DNA from: Leucobacter insecticola | Lineage (GTDB): Bacteria; Actinomycetota; Actinomycetes; Actinomycetales; Microbacteriaceae | Assembly (NCBI RefSeq): GCF_011382965.1 | Contig: NZ_CP049934.1 | Coordinates: 1,922,001 to 1,986,000, forward strand | Length of the DNA: 64,000 bases | Direction: 5' to 3' | Shown here: piece by piece, positions 53,055 through 62,516 of the stretch | Layout of the letters: every line of letters starts with the position of its first letter | How positions within the stretch are numbered: the stretch's first letter is position 1 | Made by a program: the position numbers and the translations under genes | The notes under the pieces: generated by a model | What the model saw: the letters and a program-made list of their open reading frames with translations, nothing else | The model's database searches: none | Told to the model about the DNA's origin: nothing

Positions 53055-54608
53055 ATGACTCGGACGGTAGTGATTGGCGGCGGGATCGCCGGACTCGCGA
53101 CGGCGACTCTTTTGGCGCGTGAGGGGCACGAAGTACGGCTGTTCGAACGAAACACGCGGCTCGGCGGCAGAGCGGGTGTGCTTCGGCGCGACGGATACCG
53201 CTTTGAAACGGGCCCCTCCTGGTATTTGATGCCACGCATTTTTGATCACTATTTTGAGCTTCTCGGCACGAGCACCCGCGAACAGCTGGATCTTGTCACT
53301 CTTGATCCCGGGTATCAGGTGTTTCGCGCGCCCGGCGGAGCAGAATCGGATCCTGTTGCGGTGCCTTATGGTGCTGAACGGGTGGCTGAACTCTTTGAAG
53401 AGCTCGAACCCGGCAGCGCCCCGATCCTACGCAGGTACCTGGCCTCTGCTGCGCACGCGACGGACCTCGCTGAGCGGCACTTCCTCTACAACCCTTTCAC
53501 CAAGTGGAGCACCCTCACCGCGGCTGAGGTGGTGCGGGCACTCCCGCAACTCGCATCGCTGCTGGGAACCTCGTTGCAGAAGTTTGTGAGCCGGCAGTTT
53601 CAGCACCCAGTGCTCCGTCAAGTCCTCGGATATCCGGCAGTGTTTCTGGGCACCGATCCGCGTCGCGCACCCGCTATGTACCACCTCATGAGCACGCTCG
53701 ACCTCGATGAGGGGGTGCAGTATCCGATGGGCGGCTTTTGGGGCCTCGTTGAAAGAATCGCAAGTCTCGCGATTGAATCGGGGGTGCACGTCGTCACAGA
53801 AGCAGAGGTGACGCGGATCCTGACGACCCAGGCCGGTCGTAAGCAACGTGTGAGCGGTATTGAGTGGCGTGATGCTGCAGGTGAAATCTTTACGGAGCCG
53901 GCGGACATCGTGGTGTCGGGGGCGGACTTGCATCACACGGAGACGGTGCTGCTTGATGCTTCGGCCCGAAGCTACCCGGAATCGTGGTGGAAAGGCAAGG
54001 AGAGCGGTCCCGGCGGTGTGATCGCGCTGCTCGGCGTGTCGGGTAAGTTACCCCAGCTTGGCCACCACTCACTCTTCTTTACGAGCGATTGGGATGCGAA
54101 CTTTGATGCCATCTTTGGTGAGCGGCCGTCGGTACCGGATCCCGCATCACTCTACGTGTGCAAGCCGAGTGCAACAGAGGCCGAAGTTGCGCCAGAGGGA
54201 GACGAGAACCTGTTCGTGTTGATCCCGGTTCCCGCGGATCCCGAAATCGGCAGAGGTGGCGCCGATGGCGAGGGCGACCCGGCAGTGGAGCGCGCGGTGG
54301 ACGCGGCAATCGATCAGATATCCGCATGGGCGAATATCCCAGATCTTCGCGAGCGCATCGTGGTGCGGGAGACGATCGGGCCGGCGGATTTTGTCGATGA
54401 CTATTCGTCTTGGCGCGGCGGCATGCTGGGGCCAGCGCACACACTCCGACAGAGCGCGATGTTTCGCCCGCAAAACGCTTCGAAACGCGTCGCCGGACTC
54501 TTCTACGCGGGAGCGACAACCTCGCCGGGGGTTGGAGTCCCGATGTGTTTGATCAGCGCGGAGCTTGTACTGAAGCGAATCCGAGGCGACCGTACAGCTG
54601 GCCCCTGA
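53055..54608 (+). CDS. crtI: Phytoene desaturase
   Basis: This FAD-dependent enzyme introduces the double bonds that turn phytoene into lycopene. The N-terminal dinucleotide-binding motif VVIGGGIAGLATATLLAREG and the C-terminal motif ASKRVAGLFYAGATTSPGVG (the FAD-binding carotenoid desaturase signature) are both visible. 517 residues is normal. The ribosome-binding site GAAGGAAG is 6 bases from the ATG. Confidence 0.96.
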   Translation: MTRTVVIGGGIAGLATATLLAREGHEVRLFERNTRLGGRAGVLRRDGYRFETGPSWYLMPRIFDHYFELLGTSTREQLDLVTLDPGYQVFRAPGGAESDPVAVPYGAERVAELFEELEPGSAPILRRYLASAAHATDLAERHFLYNPFTKWSTLTAAEVVRALPQLASLLGTSLQKFVSRQFQHPVLRQVLGYPAVFLGTDPRRAPAMYHLMSTLDLDEGVQYPMGGFWGLVERIASLAIESGVHVVTEAEVTRILTTQAGRKQRVSGIEWRDAAGEIFTEPADIVVSGADLHHTETVLLDASARSYPESWWKGKESGPGGVIALLGVSGKLPQLGHHSLFFTSDWDANFDAIFGERPSVPDPASLYVCKPSATEAEVAPEGDENLFVLIPVPADPEIGRGGADGEGDPAVERAVDAAIDQISAWANIPDLRERIVVRETIGPADFVDDYSSWRGGMLGPAHTLRQSAMFRPQNASKRVAGLFYAGATTSPGVGVPMCLISAELVLKRIRGDRTAGP

Positions 54609-54645
54609 AAGCCCCGATTGCCCGGAACACACCCCGGGGGTCGTA

Positions 54646-55005
54646 GTGTCGTACCTGTATCTCGCGTGTTTGCTCGGGGGCATCGTGTGCATGCTCCTGC
54701 TCGACCTACGGTTTCGGCTGTTCTTCTGGAAGAGCCCGGCATCCGCCGCGCTCGTCACTCTCGCTGGCGTCACCTTTTTGTTGCTGTGGGATGCAGCCGG
54801 AATCGCCACCGGGATCTTTTTGCGGGGAGACGCCACGATCGCTTCAGGGATCGTGCTGGCACCTGAAATGCCGCTGGAGGAACCCGTGTTTCTCCTCTTT
54901 CTGGTGCTCTGCGCGATGATTCTCTACACCGGAGCTACCAGGCTGCTGGGAAAATGGACCCGCAAGACGGATGACGAAACCCCACCGGAGCCTGAGATCA
55001 CATGA
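54646..55005 (+). CDS. crtYe: Lycopene cyclase subunit, CrtYe type
   Basis: The 119-residue membrane protein has three hydrophobic segments and the domain motif MPLEEPVFLLFLVLCAM, typical of heterodimeric bacterial lycopene cyclases (CrtYe/CrtYc). With CrtYf it would cyclise the flavuxanthin-type C50 precursor or lycopene ends. The GTG start at 54646 follows crtI by 37 bases. It overlaps the next gene by 4 bases. Confidence 0.92.
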   Translation: MSYLYLACLLGGIVCMLLLDLRFRLFFWKSPASAALVTLAGVTFLLLWDAAGIATGIFLRGDATIASGIVLAPEMPLEEPVFLLFLVLCAMILYTGATRLLGKWTRKTDDETPPEPEIT

Positions 55006-56177
55006 GATACCTGCTTCTGACCCTGCTGTTTATGGGTGTTGCCATCGTTGCCGCCGCCGTACTGAGTCGTCTCGGCGGGCGAGGCTGGCGCGTTGAATGG
55101 CGCGCTTCTGTGATGGCTGCAGCGGTTCTCGTGTTGCTCACCGCGGTGTTTGACAGCTTGATGATCGCAAGCGGCCTCTTTAGCTACACGGCGGAACACA
55201 TTTCCGGTATCACCATCGGCCTCGCGCCGATTGAAGATTTTGCCTATCCCATTGCGATTATCATTGCGCTGCCAGTGTTTTGGGAGTTGTTGAACCGCCG
55301 AGCTGCTGTCCCGGTCCGCAGATTGTTGCGGGAGGCATTTGTCGCCTCCCGGCCGGTAAGTTGGATCAACACCGCGTTCCCCTTCGCCGCCGCATACTTC
55401 TTGACTACCCGCGAAATTGACTGGGTGCTCGTGGTGGGTGCGCTCTACTACCTAATCCCCTACAACCTCGCGATGTACGGCATCAATGATGTGTTTGATT
55501 ACGCTTCTGACATCAATAACCCGCGCAAGGGCGGCATTGAGGGCGCGCTCCTGCAGCCCCAGTTCCATCGCCCGATGCTGCAATTGGCGGCATGGTCGAA
55601 CATTCCTTTTCTGCTCGTGCTGGCCGCCGTTGGCGGTCCTGCCAGTTGGGGCCCGCTCCTCGTCAGTACCTTCGCCGTCATTGCTTACTCAGCAGCCGGA
55701 CTGCGCTTCAAGGAACGCCCGGTACTTGATTCGATCACCTCGAGTACTCACTTTGTGAGCCCTGCGGTTGTGGGACTCGCGCTCACCGGAGCTGCCTGGC
55801 AGCCGAGCACCATACTCCTGCTCGCAGCCTTCTTCCTGTGGGGCATGGCCGCACACGCCTTCGGGGCTGTTCAAGATATTCAGCCCGATCGCGCGGCCGG
55901 TATCGGGTCCATCGCCACAGTGTTCGGAGCGCGCGCCACCGTGTGGATCGCCCTCGTGCTGTGGACGCTCGCCGGCGTGCTCATGCTGTTCACACCCTGG
56001 CCGGGCCCGCTCGCCGCCGCGATCGTGATCCCCTATCTCGTCAACTGCGCACCCTGGGCGCGGGTCACCGACGACACCGCAGCCGGGAGCAATCGCGCCT
56101 GGCGTCGATTTATCTGGTTGAACTACGGCGCGGGCTTCATCGCAACGATGATCATGATCCTGTGGTGGAACTCTTAG
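55002..56177 (+). CDS. CrtYf lycopene-cyclase domain fused to CrtEb lycopene elongase
   Basis: Residues 1-105 form the second cyclase subunit (LTAVFDSLMIASGLF and IGLAPIEDFAYPIAIIIALPVFWELL). Residues about 112-391 are a UbiA-type prenyltransferase of the lycopene elongase type (SRPVSWINTAFPFAAAY, NDVFDYASDINNPRKGG, AFGAVQDIQPDRAAGI), which adds C5 units to lycopene to make C50 carotenoids such as decaprenoxanthin or sarcinaxanthin. In Corynebacterium these are separate genes. The frame runs through the junction (VRRLLREAFVASRP) without a stop or start, and adding one base in a nearby run does not produce a quick stop, so the fusion looks real. Confidence 0.85.
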   Translation: MRYLLLTLLFMGVAIVAAAVLSRLGGRGWRVEWRASVMAAAVLVLLTAVFDSLMIASGLFSYTAEHISGITIGLAPIEDFAYPIAIIIALPVFWELLNRRAAVPVRRLLREAFVASRPVSWINTAFPFAAAYFLTTREIDWVLVVGALYYLIPYNLAMYGINDVFDYASDINNPRKGGIEGALLQPQFHRPMLQLAAWSNIPFLLVLAAVGGPASWGPLLVSTFAVIAYSAAGLRFKERPVLDSITSSTHFVSPAVVGLALTGAAWQPSTILLLAAFFLWGMAAHAFGAVQDIQPDRAAGIGSIATVFGARATVWIALVLWTLAGVLMLFTPWPGPLAAAIVIPYLVNCAPWARVTDDTAAGSNRAWRRFIWLNYGAGFIATMIMILWWNS

Positions 56178-56190
56178 GGGATTCGGGGCG

Positions 56191-57480
56191 CTATACGAGC
56201 GGGACATCGCAGAGGCGCTTGTGCCACGCGATCGCAGATTGATCCGTGAGCGTGGCAACCTGATCCACCACTGCGCGTTTCGCTTCCGCTTCGTTTGCAG
56301 CCGCGAGGTAGTCGGCTGCAAAGGGCGGTTCAAGCTCCGCAGGGCCAAACTCCCACAGCGTTTGCAGGAGTTCGAGCAGAAGCTCTCGTTGCCGACGATA
56401 GGTGGGTTGCCTGCGCCCGCTCGCCATCACAAACGCAGCGACGATCCCCTTCAACACCGCAATCTCGGCACGCACGCTGCGCGGCACCACAATGCCTGCT
56501 CCGTACCGAGCAAGCGGCTGGCCATCGGCCATCTCAAGGGTGTCGTGGATCGCAGACCGAGCGAAACGACCGATCATGTCGCTCGTAAAGTTCTTCAGCT
56601 GCGCTTGGTGCTGCCTGGAGCCATTCCAGCGGGTGAGCCAGGTGGGCTGCGCGGCGATGCGATTGTAAGCCTCGCCGAGCTCGTCGGCCGAGAATCTTCC
56701 CCCGGCCCACTCCGACACGGCTCGGATCAAGCTTTCGTGACCGGAGCGCGCCGTCAGGATCTCGGGATCGATGAACTCGCTCACCACCGCGTCTTCAAAG
56801 TCGTGCACGGAATACGCGATGTCATCGGCCAGATCCATCGCCTGCGCCTCCGCGCACTTGACCTGTGGGGGCGCGCCAGCGCGGAGCCAGTTGAACACGG
56901 GCGCATCATCCGAGAAGTAGCCAAACTTCGTGCTGCCGGGTGCTGCTTCGGCGAGGCTCCACGGATACTTGCAACTCGCATCGAGCGTTGCCCGCGTCAG
57001 ATTCATGCCGACGCTCTGGCCGTCAGGGGTAAACCGCTTCGGCTCTAAGCGCGTGAGCACACGGAGTGTCTGTGCGTTGCCTTCGAAACCGCCGGCGTCT
57101 GCAGCCCACTCATTCAGCGCCCGTTCACCGTTGTGTCCGAACGGTGGGTGCCCAAGATCGTGTGCGAGACAGGCCGTATCGACAACATCCTGTGCGAGGC
57201 CGAGTGACACGGCGAGCTCGCGGCCAATCTGCGCCACCTCGAGCGAGTGGGTGAGGCGATTGCGAGCGAAATCGATGCCGGCCGTTGGGCTGAGAACCTG
57301 GGTTTTTGCAGCCAGCCGCCGCCAACCGCTCGAATGCAGTACGCGAGCGCGATCGCGTGCAAAATCGCTCCGTGCCGAAGCCGTGTTGTCGGTGCCCCGT
57401 TCCTCAGGCAGGAATCGCTCCGCATCCGCCGCGGTATAGCCCTCCGGAAGCTGCGCAGCCGCGCCGCGGTCGCTACCCAC
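56191..57480 (-). CDS. dgt: Deoxyguanosinetriphosphate triphosphohydrolase-like protein
   Basis: The HD-domain enzyme hydrolyses dNTPs to deoxynucleoside and triphosphate. The signature histidines and aspartates are in NRLTHSLEVAQIG and LAHDLGHPPFGHNGE, and YSVHDFEDAV carries the last metal ligand. A GTG at 57480 gives 429 residues and overlaps the dusB stop by 8 bases, so dusB-dgt are coupled; the longer open frame into dusB is not used. The gene converges on the carotenoid operon with 13 bases between stops. Confidence 0.93.
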   Translation of the reverse strand: MGSDRGAAAQLPEGYTAADAERFLPEERGTDNTASARSDFARDRARVLHSSGWRRLAAKTQVLSPTAGIDFARNRLTHSLEVAQIGRELAVSLGLAQDVVDTACLAHDLGHPPFGHNGERALNEWAADAGGFEGNAQTLRVLTRLEPKRFTPDGQSVGMNLTRATLDASCKYPWSLAEAAPGSTKFGYFSDDAPVFNWLRAGAPPQVKCAEAQAMDLADDIAYSVHDFEDAVVSEFIDPEILTARSGHESLIRAVSEWAGGRFSADELGEAYNRIAAQPTWLTRWNGSRQHQAQLKNFTSDMIGRFARSAIHDTLEMADGQPLARYGAGIVVPRSVRAEIAVLKGIVAAFVMASGRRQPTYRRQRELLLELLQTLWEFGPAELEPPFAADYLAAANEAEAKRAVVDQVATLTDQSAIAWHKRLCDVPLV

Positions 57481-58659
57481 CTGAATCGTCCCTCTCAGCT
57501 TCGGCGAGCTCGGAGTAGTCGATGCTATCGCTCGTGCGACTTTCGAGCCAGCCGTGCGGCAGAATCGGCCGTTTCGGGCTGCCGGCGCGACCGCGCGGGC
57601 CTTCGGCACCCTCACCCGGATAGGGCAACGAGGGATCCATTGTGGCAAAAATCTCGTCCATCTGCTCCAGGGACTCGACCGTGGCGAGTGCCCGCCTGGT
57701 GTCTCCGCCCACTCCGTAGCCCTTGTAGTACCAGGCGACGTGCTTGCGAATGTCGCGGCAGGCGCGATCCTCTTCGCCGTCGAAGAACTCGATCATAAGC
57801 TCGGTGTGGCGGCGCATGGCTTCCATCACGAAGCCGAGCGGTGGTTTCGCGGTGGCCGCACGCGCCTCATCCCAGCTGATCTCGCCCTTCTCCGCACGGA
57901 ACGCGGCGGCAAGATCTCCGAACAGCCACGGGCGACCGAGGCAGCCACGCCCAACAACCACGCCGTCGCAGCCGGTTTCTCTGACCATTCGGATCGCGTC
58001 ATCCGCAGACCAAATATCGCCGTTGCCGAGGATCGGCACGCTTGAGATGGTTTCCTTCAGCGTCGCAATCGACGACCAATCGGCCTGGCCCGAATAGAAC
58101 TCGTTGGCGGTACGACCGTGCAGGGCGATGGCAGCGACTCCCGCCCCTCCGCGGCCTTGGCCGCATCGAGGTAGGTGAGGTGATCAGCGTCGATGCCCTT
58201 GCGCATCTTGATCGTGAGGGGGATCTCCCCCGCGGCCTTGACCGCGCCCTCCACGATCGCGCGGAACAAGTCGCTCTTCCAGGGCAGCGCCGATCCGCCG
58301 CCCTTGCGGGTCACCTTGGGGACCGGGCAGCCGAAGTTCAAATCAATGTGGTCCGCGAGATTCTCGCCGACCAAGAACCGGACAGCCTCCGAGACGGTCT
58401 GCGGATCGACCCCGTAGAGCTGGATTGAGCGCGGCGTCTCGCTCTCATGGTGCTTGATGAGACGTAACGAACCCGGGGTTCGCTCAACGAGCGCGCGACT
58501 CGTGATCATCTCTGAGACGTACAGGCCGGCACCGTACTCGCGGCAGAGGCGACGAAACGCTGTGTTCGTGATCCCCGCCATGGGGGCGAGCACCACGGGC
58601 ACGTCGAGTTCGAGCGGGCCGATGCGCAGGCGGTCGCCGGTAAAAGTCTGGGTGTTCAT
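57473..58659 (-). CDS. dusB: tRNA-dihydrouridine synthase, with an apparent frameshift
   Basis: Dus enzymes reduce uridine to dihydrouridine in tRNA D-loops with FMN. The start motif VVLAPMAGITNTAFR, the catalytic-cysteine segment DLNFGCPVPKV and the FMN phosphate-binding VVVGRGCLGRPWLF are visible. The frame breaks in the C run at 58145-58148; adding one base restores AAEGAGVAAIALHGRTANEFY and gives about 395 residues. It overlaps dgt by 8 bases. Confidence 0.93.
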
Positions 58660-58729
58660 ATCCGGTCTATTCTCGCAGATCGATCGCGGTGACGTGATCC
58701 TCCCCCGTCATTGTGGGTACTTCCTCAGT

Positions 58730-58858
58730 GTCATTCTGCGCAAGCGCAGCGCAGTCGCAGAATCCTCGCCCTATAAGACTGCAACTTCTCACCGGAAACT
58801 CAGCGTTTCCAAACGAGGATCCTGTGACTCCGGGCGATGCCCTCAGCGCAGGATGACG
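58730..58858. repeat. Pair of inverted REP-like palindromic elements
   Basis: Two related units lie between dusB and uppS. Unit A (58730-58768) starts GTCATTCTGCGC and ends GCAGAATCCTCG; unit B (58814-58858), read on the minus strand, starts GTCATCCTGCGC and ends CAGGATCCTCG. Each unit is itself an imperfect hairpin, and the two are inverted about a 45-base spacer. They resemble the intergenic extragenic-palindrome elements of bacteria and could act as a bidirectional terminator for dusB or uppS. There is no coding sequence here. Confidence 0.6.
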
Positions 58859-58867
58859 TGGGGCGGC

Positions 58868-59656
58868 TCAGGATCCCGTGCCCGGACGATCAACCGCGCC
58901 ACCAAAGCGGCGATCCCGAGCATGAAACATTTGGATCGCACGCCACAGATCCGCTCGTCCAAAATCCGGCCACAGCGTGTCGAGGAACACCATCTCGGCG
59001 TAGGCGGACTGCCACAGCATGAAGTTGCTGGTGCGCTGCTCGCCCGAGCTGCGCAAGAATAGATCGACGTCGGGGAGCTCGGGAACGTAGAGGTGACGTT
59101 CGATCGTGCGCTCGCTGATCCCATTCGGGGAGAGCCTGCCCGCGCGCACTTCCCGCGCAATCTCGCGCACCGCATCGGTGATTTCGTTGCGGCCGCCGTA
59201 ATTGACGCACATGGTGAGGGTGAGTCCGGTGTTTCTTGCGGTGCGTCGCTCGGAAGCCTGCAGTTCGTTGATGACGGAACCCCAGAGTTTCGGGCGTCGA
59301 CCGGCCCACCGCATCCGCACGTTCCAGGCGTGGAGTTGTTCCCGACGGCGACGCAGAACATCCCGGTTGAAGCCCATCAGAAAGCGCACCTCATCGGGTG
59401 AACGCCGCCAGTTTTCGGTGGAGAAGGCGTAGACGCTGAGGTGACTTACTCCCGCCTGAATCGCGCCGGCGACCACATCGAGAAGCGCCTGCTCCCCCAT
59501 GCGGTGCCCCTCGACACGCGACAGCCCGCGGCGATTCGCCCAGCGTCCGTTGCCGTCCATCACGATGGCGATATGTTTGGGGGCTGGGCCGTCAAAATGG
59601 GGCGGCTGTTCGCCGGTCCAGTCGACGGGCACCAGAGCGGTGGGTGCGTTGTGCAT
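58868..59656 (-). CDS. uppS: Undecaprenyl/decaprenyl diphosphate synthase (cis-prenyltransferase)
   Basis: This enzyme extends isoprenoid chains to the lipid carrier for peptidoglycan. Conserved motifs: [14 protein letters not shown] with the catalytic Asp, [17 protein letters not shown], and [19 protein letters not shown]. The ATG at 59656 gives 262 residues; the longer frame into recO lacks homology. It starts 10 bases after recO, the actinobacterial recO-uppS pairing. Confidence 0.95.
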   Translation of the reverse strand: MHNAPTALVPVDWTGEQPPHFDGPAPKHIAIVMDGNGRWANRRGLSRVEGHRMGEQALLDVVAGAIQAGVSHLSVYAFSTENWRRSPDEVRFLMGFNRDVLRRRREQLHAWNVRMRWAGRRPKLWGSVINELQASERRTARNTGLTLTMCVNYGGRNEITDAVREIAREVRAGRLSPNGISERTIERHLYVPELPDVDLFLRSSGEQRTSNFMLWQSAYAEMVFLDTLWPDFGRADLWRAIQMFHARDRRFGGAVDRPGTGS

Positions 59657-59666
59657 GGATGCCAGT

Positions 59667-60389
59667 TTATGCCCGCGGAGCACTGAAAGAGCGCAGCCCG
59701 CGCTCAAGGTGCCACTGCGTGTGGGCGGCGGCGATTCCCGCTGCCTGCCCGCGTTCGCGTTCTGTCGATTCGAGCGCGCGATCCCAGTCGCCCGAAAGCA
59801 GCGCTGCCAGAAGCTCGATGCTGCCCGGATCAAGCCGCGGGGAACCGGGCACTCGGCAGTTTTCGCAGACGACACCGCCCATTTGCACGGCGACGACGGT
59901 GTGCGGACCGGGCGCGCCACAGCGCACGCAGTGATCGAAGCCGGGGGTCCAGCCCGCCTGGCCCATAGCGCGCATCAGGTAGCCGTCGCGCACGAGTTCC
60001 GAGGGGATTCTGGCCGCGGCGAGCGTGCGCAGCGCGCCAACAAGCAAGGTGTACTGATCTCTGGATGGGCCGCCTTCTGCGATCCGCTCAGCGGTCTCGA
60101 CCATCACATTACCCGCGCGGTAACGATCGTAATCGGCACTGATTTGAGGACCGTAGGCGCCCAACGTTTCTGCCTGCGTAATGGTGTCGAGCGTGCGGCC
60201 CTCGTAGCACTGAACGTCAGCGACCATGAAGGGTTCGAGCCTTGCGCCGAACTTCGAGGAGGTGCGGCGCACGCCTTTCGCGACGGCGCGTAAGAGTCCG
60301 CGACCGCGCGTCAGCATGGTGACGATGCGATCCGCCTCACCGAGTTTCTGCGTGCGGATCACCACACCTTCTTCTCGGTATAGTGGCAT
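59667..60389 (-). CDS. recO: DNA repair protein RecO
   Basis: RecO anneals single strands and helps load RecA. The 240-residue product begins with an OB-fold ([24 protein letters not shown]) and contains a zinc-binding cysteine set (CVRCG and CENCR, near residues 157-181). Followed closely by uppS. Confidence 0.95.
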   Translation of the reverse strand: MPLYREEGVVIRTQKLGEADRIVTMLTRGRGLLRAVAKGVRRTSSKFGARLEPFMVADVQCYEGRTLDTITQAETLGAYGPQISADYDRYRAGNVMVETAERIAEGGPSRDQYTLLVGALRTLAAARIPSELVRDGYLMRAMGQAGWTPGFDHCVRCGAPGPHTVVAVQMGGVVCENCRVPGSPRLDPGSIELLAALLSGDWDRALESTERERGQAAGIAAAHTQWHLERGLRSFSAPRA

Positions 60390-60450
60390 CTCTCCAGTAT
60401 CTCACCGCGATACTGCCTAGCCTTGTAAGAGGGGATGCAAGAATAGACCA

Positions 60451-61203
60451 GTGCTTGACGAAACCTTTACCACTCCCCTCCCGGCCGATCTTGTCGCGGT
60501 GGGCGTGGGGAGCCTGCAAGGGGCGCTTTTTGCTGCGGGCTTTAAACGTATCGACCTACTTGGCGTCGCCATTATCGGTATTGCCTCGGGAATCGGCGGC
60601 GGGTTTCTGCGCGACATTCTTCTAGGGGTGACGCCCGCAGCGTTTTCAGACAACTTGTATCTGATCGTCGCGACCGGTGCGGCATTTCTTGGCATGCTGC
60701 TCCCCCGTTTGTTTCAACGACTAGACCCGCTCGTCACGTCGCTCGACGCGCTCAGTATCGGCATGTTTGGCGCGATTGGGGCGACAAAAGCGTTGGCAAT
60801 GGGCATGCCGGTGGTGCCGGCCATATTCATCGGAACCGTTTCGGCGGTGGGCGGCGGAGTGCTGCGCGACGTCATGCTGAATATTCCGATCGCGCTCATG
60901 CACGTTGGCTCGCTGTATGCGTTCGCGAGCCTCGCGGGCGTTAGCGTGCTCATTGCGCTGTTGGCGCTTGGGGTGCCAGTCTTTGTTGCGGGACTTGTGT
61001 GCGTTGTGGTCACGGCGATCGTCAGGCTCCTCGCGGTGCGGTTCGGGTGGAGTCTCCCCGAGCAGCGTGCGCTCAGTCGCCTCAGACTTCGGCGTCAGCG
61101 TCAGGTCGAAGAAGCTATCGATGAGGCGCTACACACGGGCAGCATTTCGCTGCCGACCACTGATCCGAATCCTAGTGATCCTGAACGGAATGTGACGCCG
61201 TAG
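60451..61203 (+). CDS. TRIC cation channel family protein
   Basis: The 250-residue product has about seven membrane segments and a duplicated motif (GIGGGFLRDILLG at about residue 50 and AVGGGVLRDVMLN at about 140), typical of the YadS/UPF0126 family related to trimeric intracellular cation channels. The C-terminus is soluble and charged. The function in bacteria is not settled; proline or potassium effects have been discussed. It is divergent from recO with about 60 bases between. Confidence 0.9.
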   Translation: MLDETFTTPLPADLVAVGVGSLQGALFAAGFKRIDLLGVAIIGIASGIGGGFLRDILLGVTPAAFSDNLYLIVATGAAFLGMLLPRLFQRLDPLVTSLDALSIGMFGAIGATKALAMGMPVVPAIFIGTVSAVGGGVLRDVMLNIPIALMHVGSLYAFASLAGVSVLIALLALGVPVFVAGLVCVVVTAIVRLLAVRFGWSLPEQRALSRLRLRRQRQVEEAIDEALHTGSISLPTTDPNPSDPERNVTP

Positions 61204-61254
61204 GGGTCTTCACCGGACCCGGCGTCGTGAATCGTTTCAGCAACGCACCAGCGC

Positions 61255-61770
61255 TTAAGCTGCGAAGTTCTCAGGGAACACTCTCTTCGTGAGCGCTTGG
61301 ACCTCGTTGTTGATGCCGTGCACCGCAGATTCGACCTGCTCAAACCGCCTATCGACCTGCTCAAACCGCTTGTCGACCTGCTCAAACCGCTTGTCGACCT
61401 GCTCAAACCGCTTATCGATCTGCTCAAACCTCTTGTCGACCTGCTCAAACCTCTTGTCGACCTGCTCAAACCTCTCATCAACACGCTCAAAGCGCACCAC
61501 CATTTCGGCTCTGAGACCATCGATCTTAGCGTCGACGCTCTTCTCAAGTCCGACGATCTTGGCGTCGACGTTCTTCTCGAGCCCGTCAATTTTGTCGTCG
61601 ACGCGACGTTCAAGGTCAGTGATCCTCGTGTCGATACGCTGCCCGAGGCCGTCGATCTGGGCGGTGATGTTTCTTGTGAGGACCTGAACGAGAACTCCGA
61701 TGAGGGCGAAAAATGCGGCACCCAAAACGCCGATGAGCGTCCAGACTTGCGGTTCCGTCACGTTGATCAT
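61255..61770 (-). CDS. Membrane-anchored coiled-coil protein with RFEQVDK heptads
   Basis: The 171-residue product from the ATG at 61770 has one N-terminal membrane span (about residues 10-32), a helical region of repeats like VDAKIDGLEK (about 45-85), then about seven heptads of the form RFEQVDK and a final VFPENFAA. A long parallel coiled coil in the cytoplasm or outside is inferred; the sequence resembles phage-hypothetical or methyl-accepting-like helices but has no known function. The heptads are encoded by 21-base tandem repeats. It converges on the TRIC gene. Confidence 0.75.
   Translation of the reverse strand: MINVTEPQVWTLIGVLGAAFFALIGVLVQVLTRNITAQIDGLGQRIDTRITDLERRVDDKIDGLEKNVDAKIVGLEKSVDAKIDGLRAEMVVRFERVDERFEQVDKRFEQVDKRFEQIDKRFEQVDKRFEQVDKRFEQVDRRFEQVESAVHGINNEVQALTKRVFPENFAA
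61336..61482. repeat. Seven 21-base tandem repeats inside the coiled-coil gene
   Basis: Units start with CTGCTCAAAC and are 21 bases long, repeated seven times with few changes, encoding the RFEQVDK heptad on the minus strand. Because the unit is a multiple of three, copy-number change keeps the frame. Confidence 0.95.
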
Positions 61771-61920
61771 GCCCCCTATTGTGCGCCAGTTGCACTCACA
61801 TTGCCATAGCAATGCGGACTGAATCCGCAGTATCTCGAATCTGTGGATAACTGCGCCCGTGTTGCAGCAAAACATCGCATGTGAGCGGAGAAAGAATCGC
61901 GTTAGTCCTGAGAGGCGCTA

Positions 61921-62508
61921 TCAGTGGCGCGGGCTTCGCCGGGTGCCCGACTTCTGTTCTGCCTCGCGCCACGCACGCTGTGCGGGCGTTTCTCCCGCGG
62001 GCGAAATCTTCCCGACGCGGTCGGCCGCACCGCCACGACCTAGATGCCAGGCGTGAGTGATCGCGAGCGCGAGGGCGTCTGCCGCGTCAGCGGGCTTTGG
62101 CGGAGCCCCGAGACGGAGAAGCCTGGTCACCATCGTCGTCACTTGGGCCTTATCCGCCGCCCCGTAACCGGTGACCTGAGACTTTACTTCGTTCGGAGTG
62201 TACAGGGCCACCGGGATCCCGCGCTGCTCAGCGAGGAACATCACGACGCCACTGATCTGTGCGACCCCCATCACGCTCGGCAGGTTCTGCTGCGCGAATA
62301 CTCTCTCGAGGGCGATCGCGTCGGGCTTTTCCCCGTCAAGCAGGCGCTGGATCCCGGATCCCAGTTGCAGAAGCCGCGCGGGTGTACTTGCGTCTGCGGG
62401 GCTGCGCATCACCTCAACATGTTCGAAAGTGACGCGCCGCCCGGCATCGGTTGATACGATCCCGACCCCGAGGCGGGTCAGCCCCGGGTCGATACCGATG
62501 ATGCGCAT
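61921..62508 (-). CDS. ruvC: Crossover junction endodeoxyribonuclease RuvC
   Basis: RuvC cleaves Holliday junctions. The acidic active-site residues lie in IGIDPGLTRLG (residues 4-14), in IALERVFAQQN and in the C-terminal ADAADALALAI. 195 residues, with a C-terminal extension (about 25 residues, basic). It follows yebC on the same strand by 8 bases. Confidence 0.96.
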   Translation of the reverse strand: MRIIGIDPGLTRLGVGIVSTDAGRRVTFEHVEVMRSPADASTPARLLQLGSGIQRLLDGEKPDAIALERVFAQQNLPSVMGVAQISGVVMFLAEQRGIPVALYTPNEVKSQVTGYGAADKAQVTTMVTRLLRLGAPPKPADAADALALAITHAWHLGRGGAADRVGKISPAGETPAQRAWREAEQKSGTRRSPRH

Positions 62509-62516
62509 GTGCGGAA

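Noticed and set aside
55002..56177. CrtYf-CrtEb fusion as another homopolymer artefact
   Set aside because: Adding a base in any nearby run neither ends CrtYf nor gives a better elongase start, so I keep the fusion, with the general caution about this assembly.
61336..61482. CRISPR-like array
   Set aside because: The 21-base units are directly adjacent without spacers and encode a heptad repeat.
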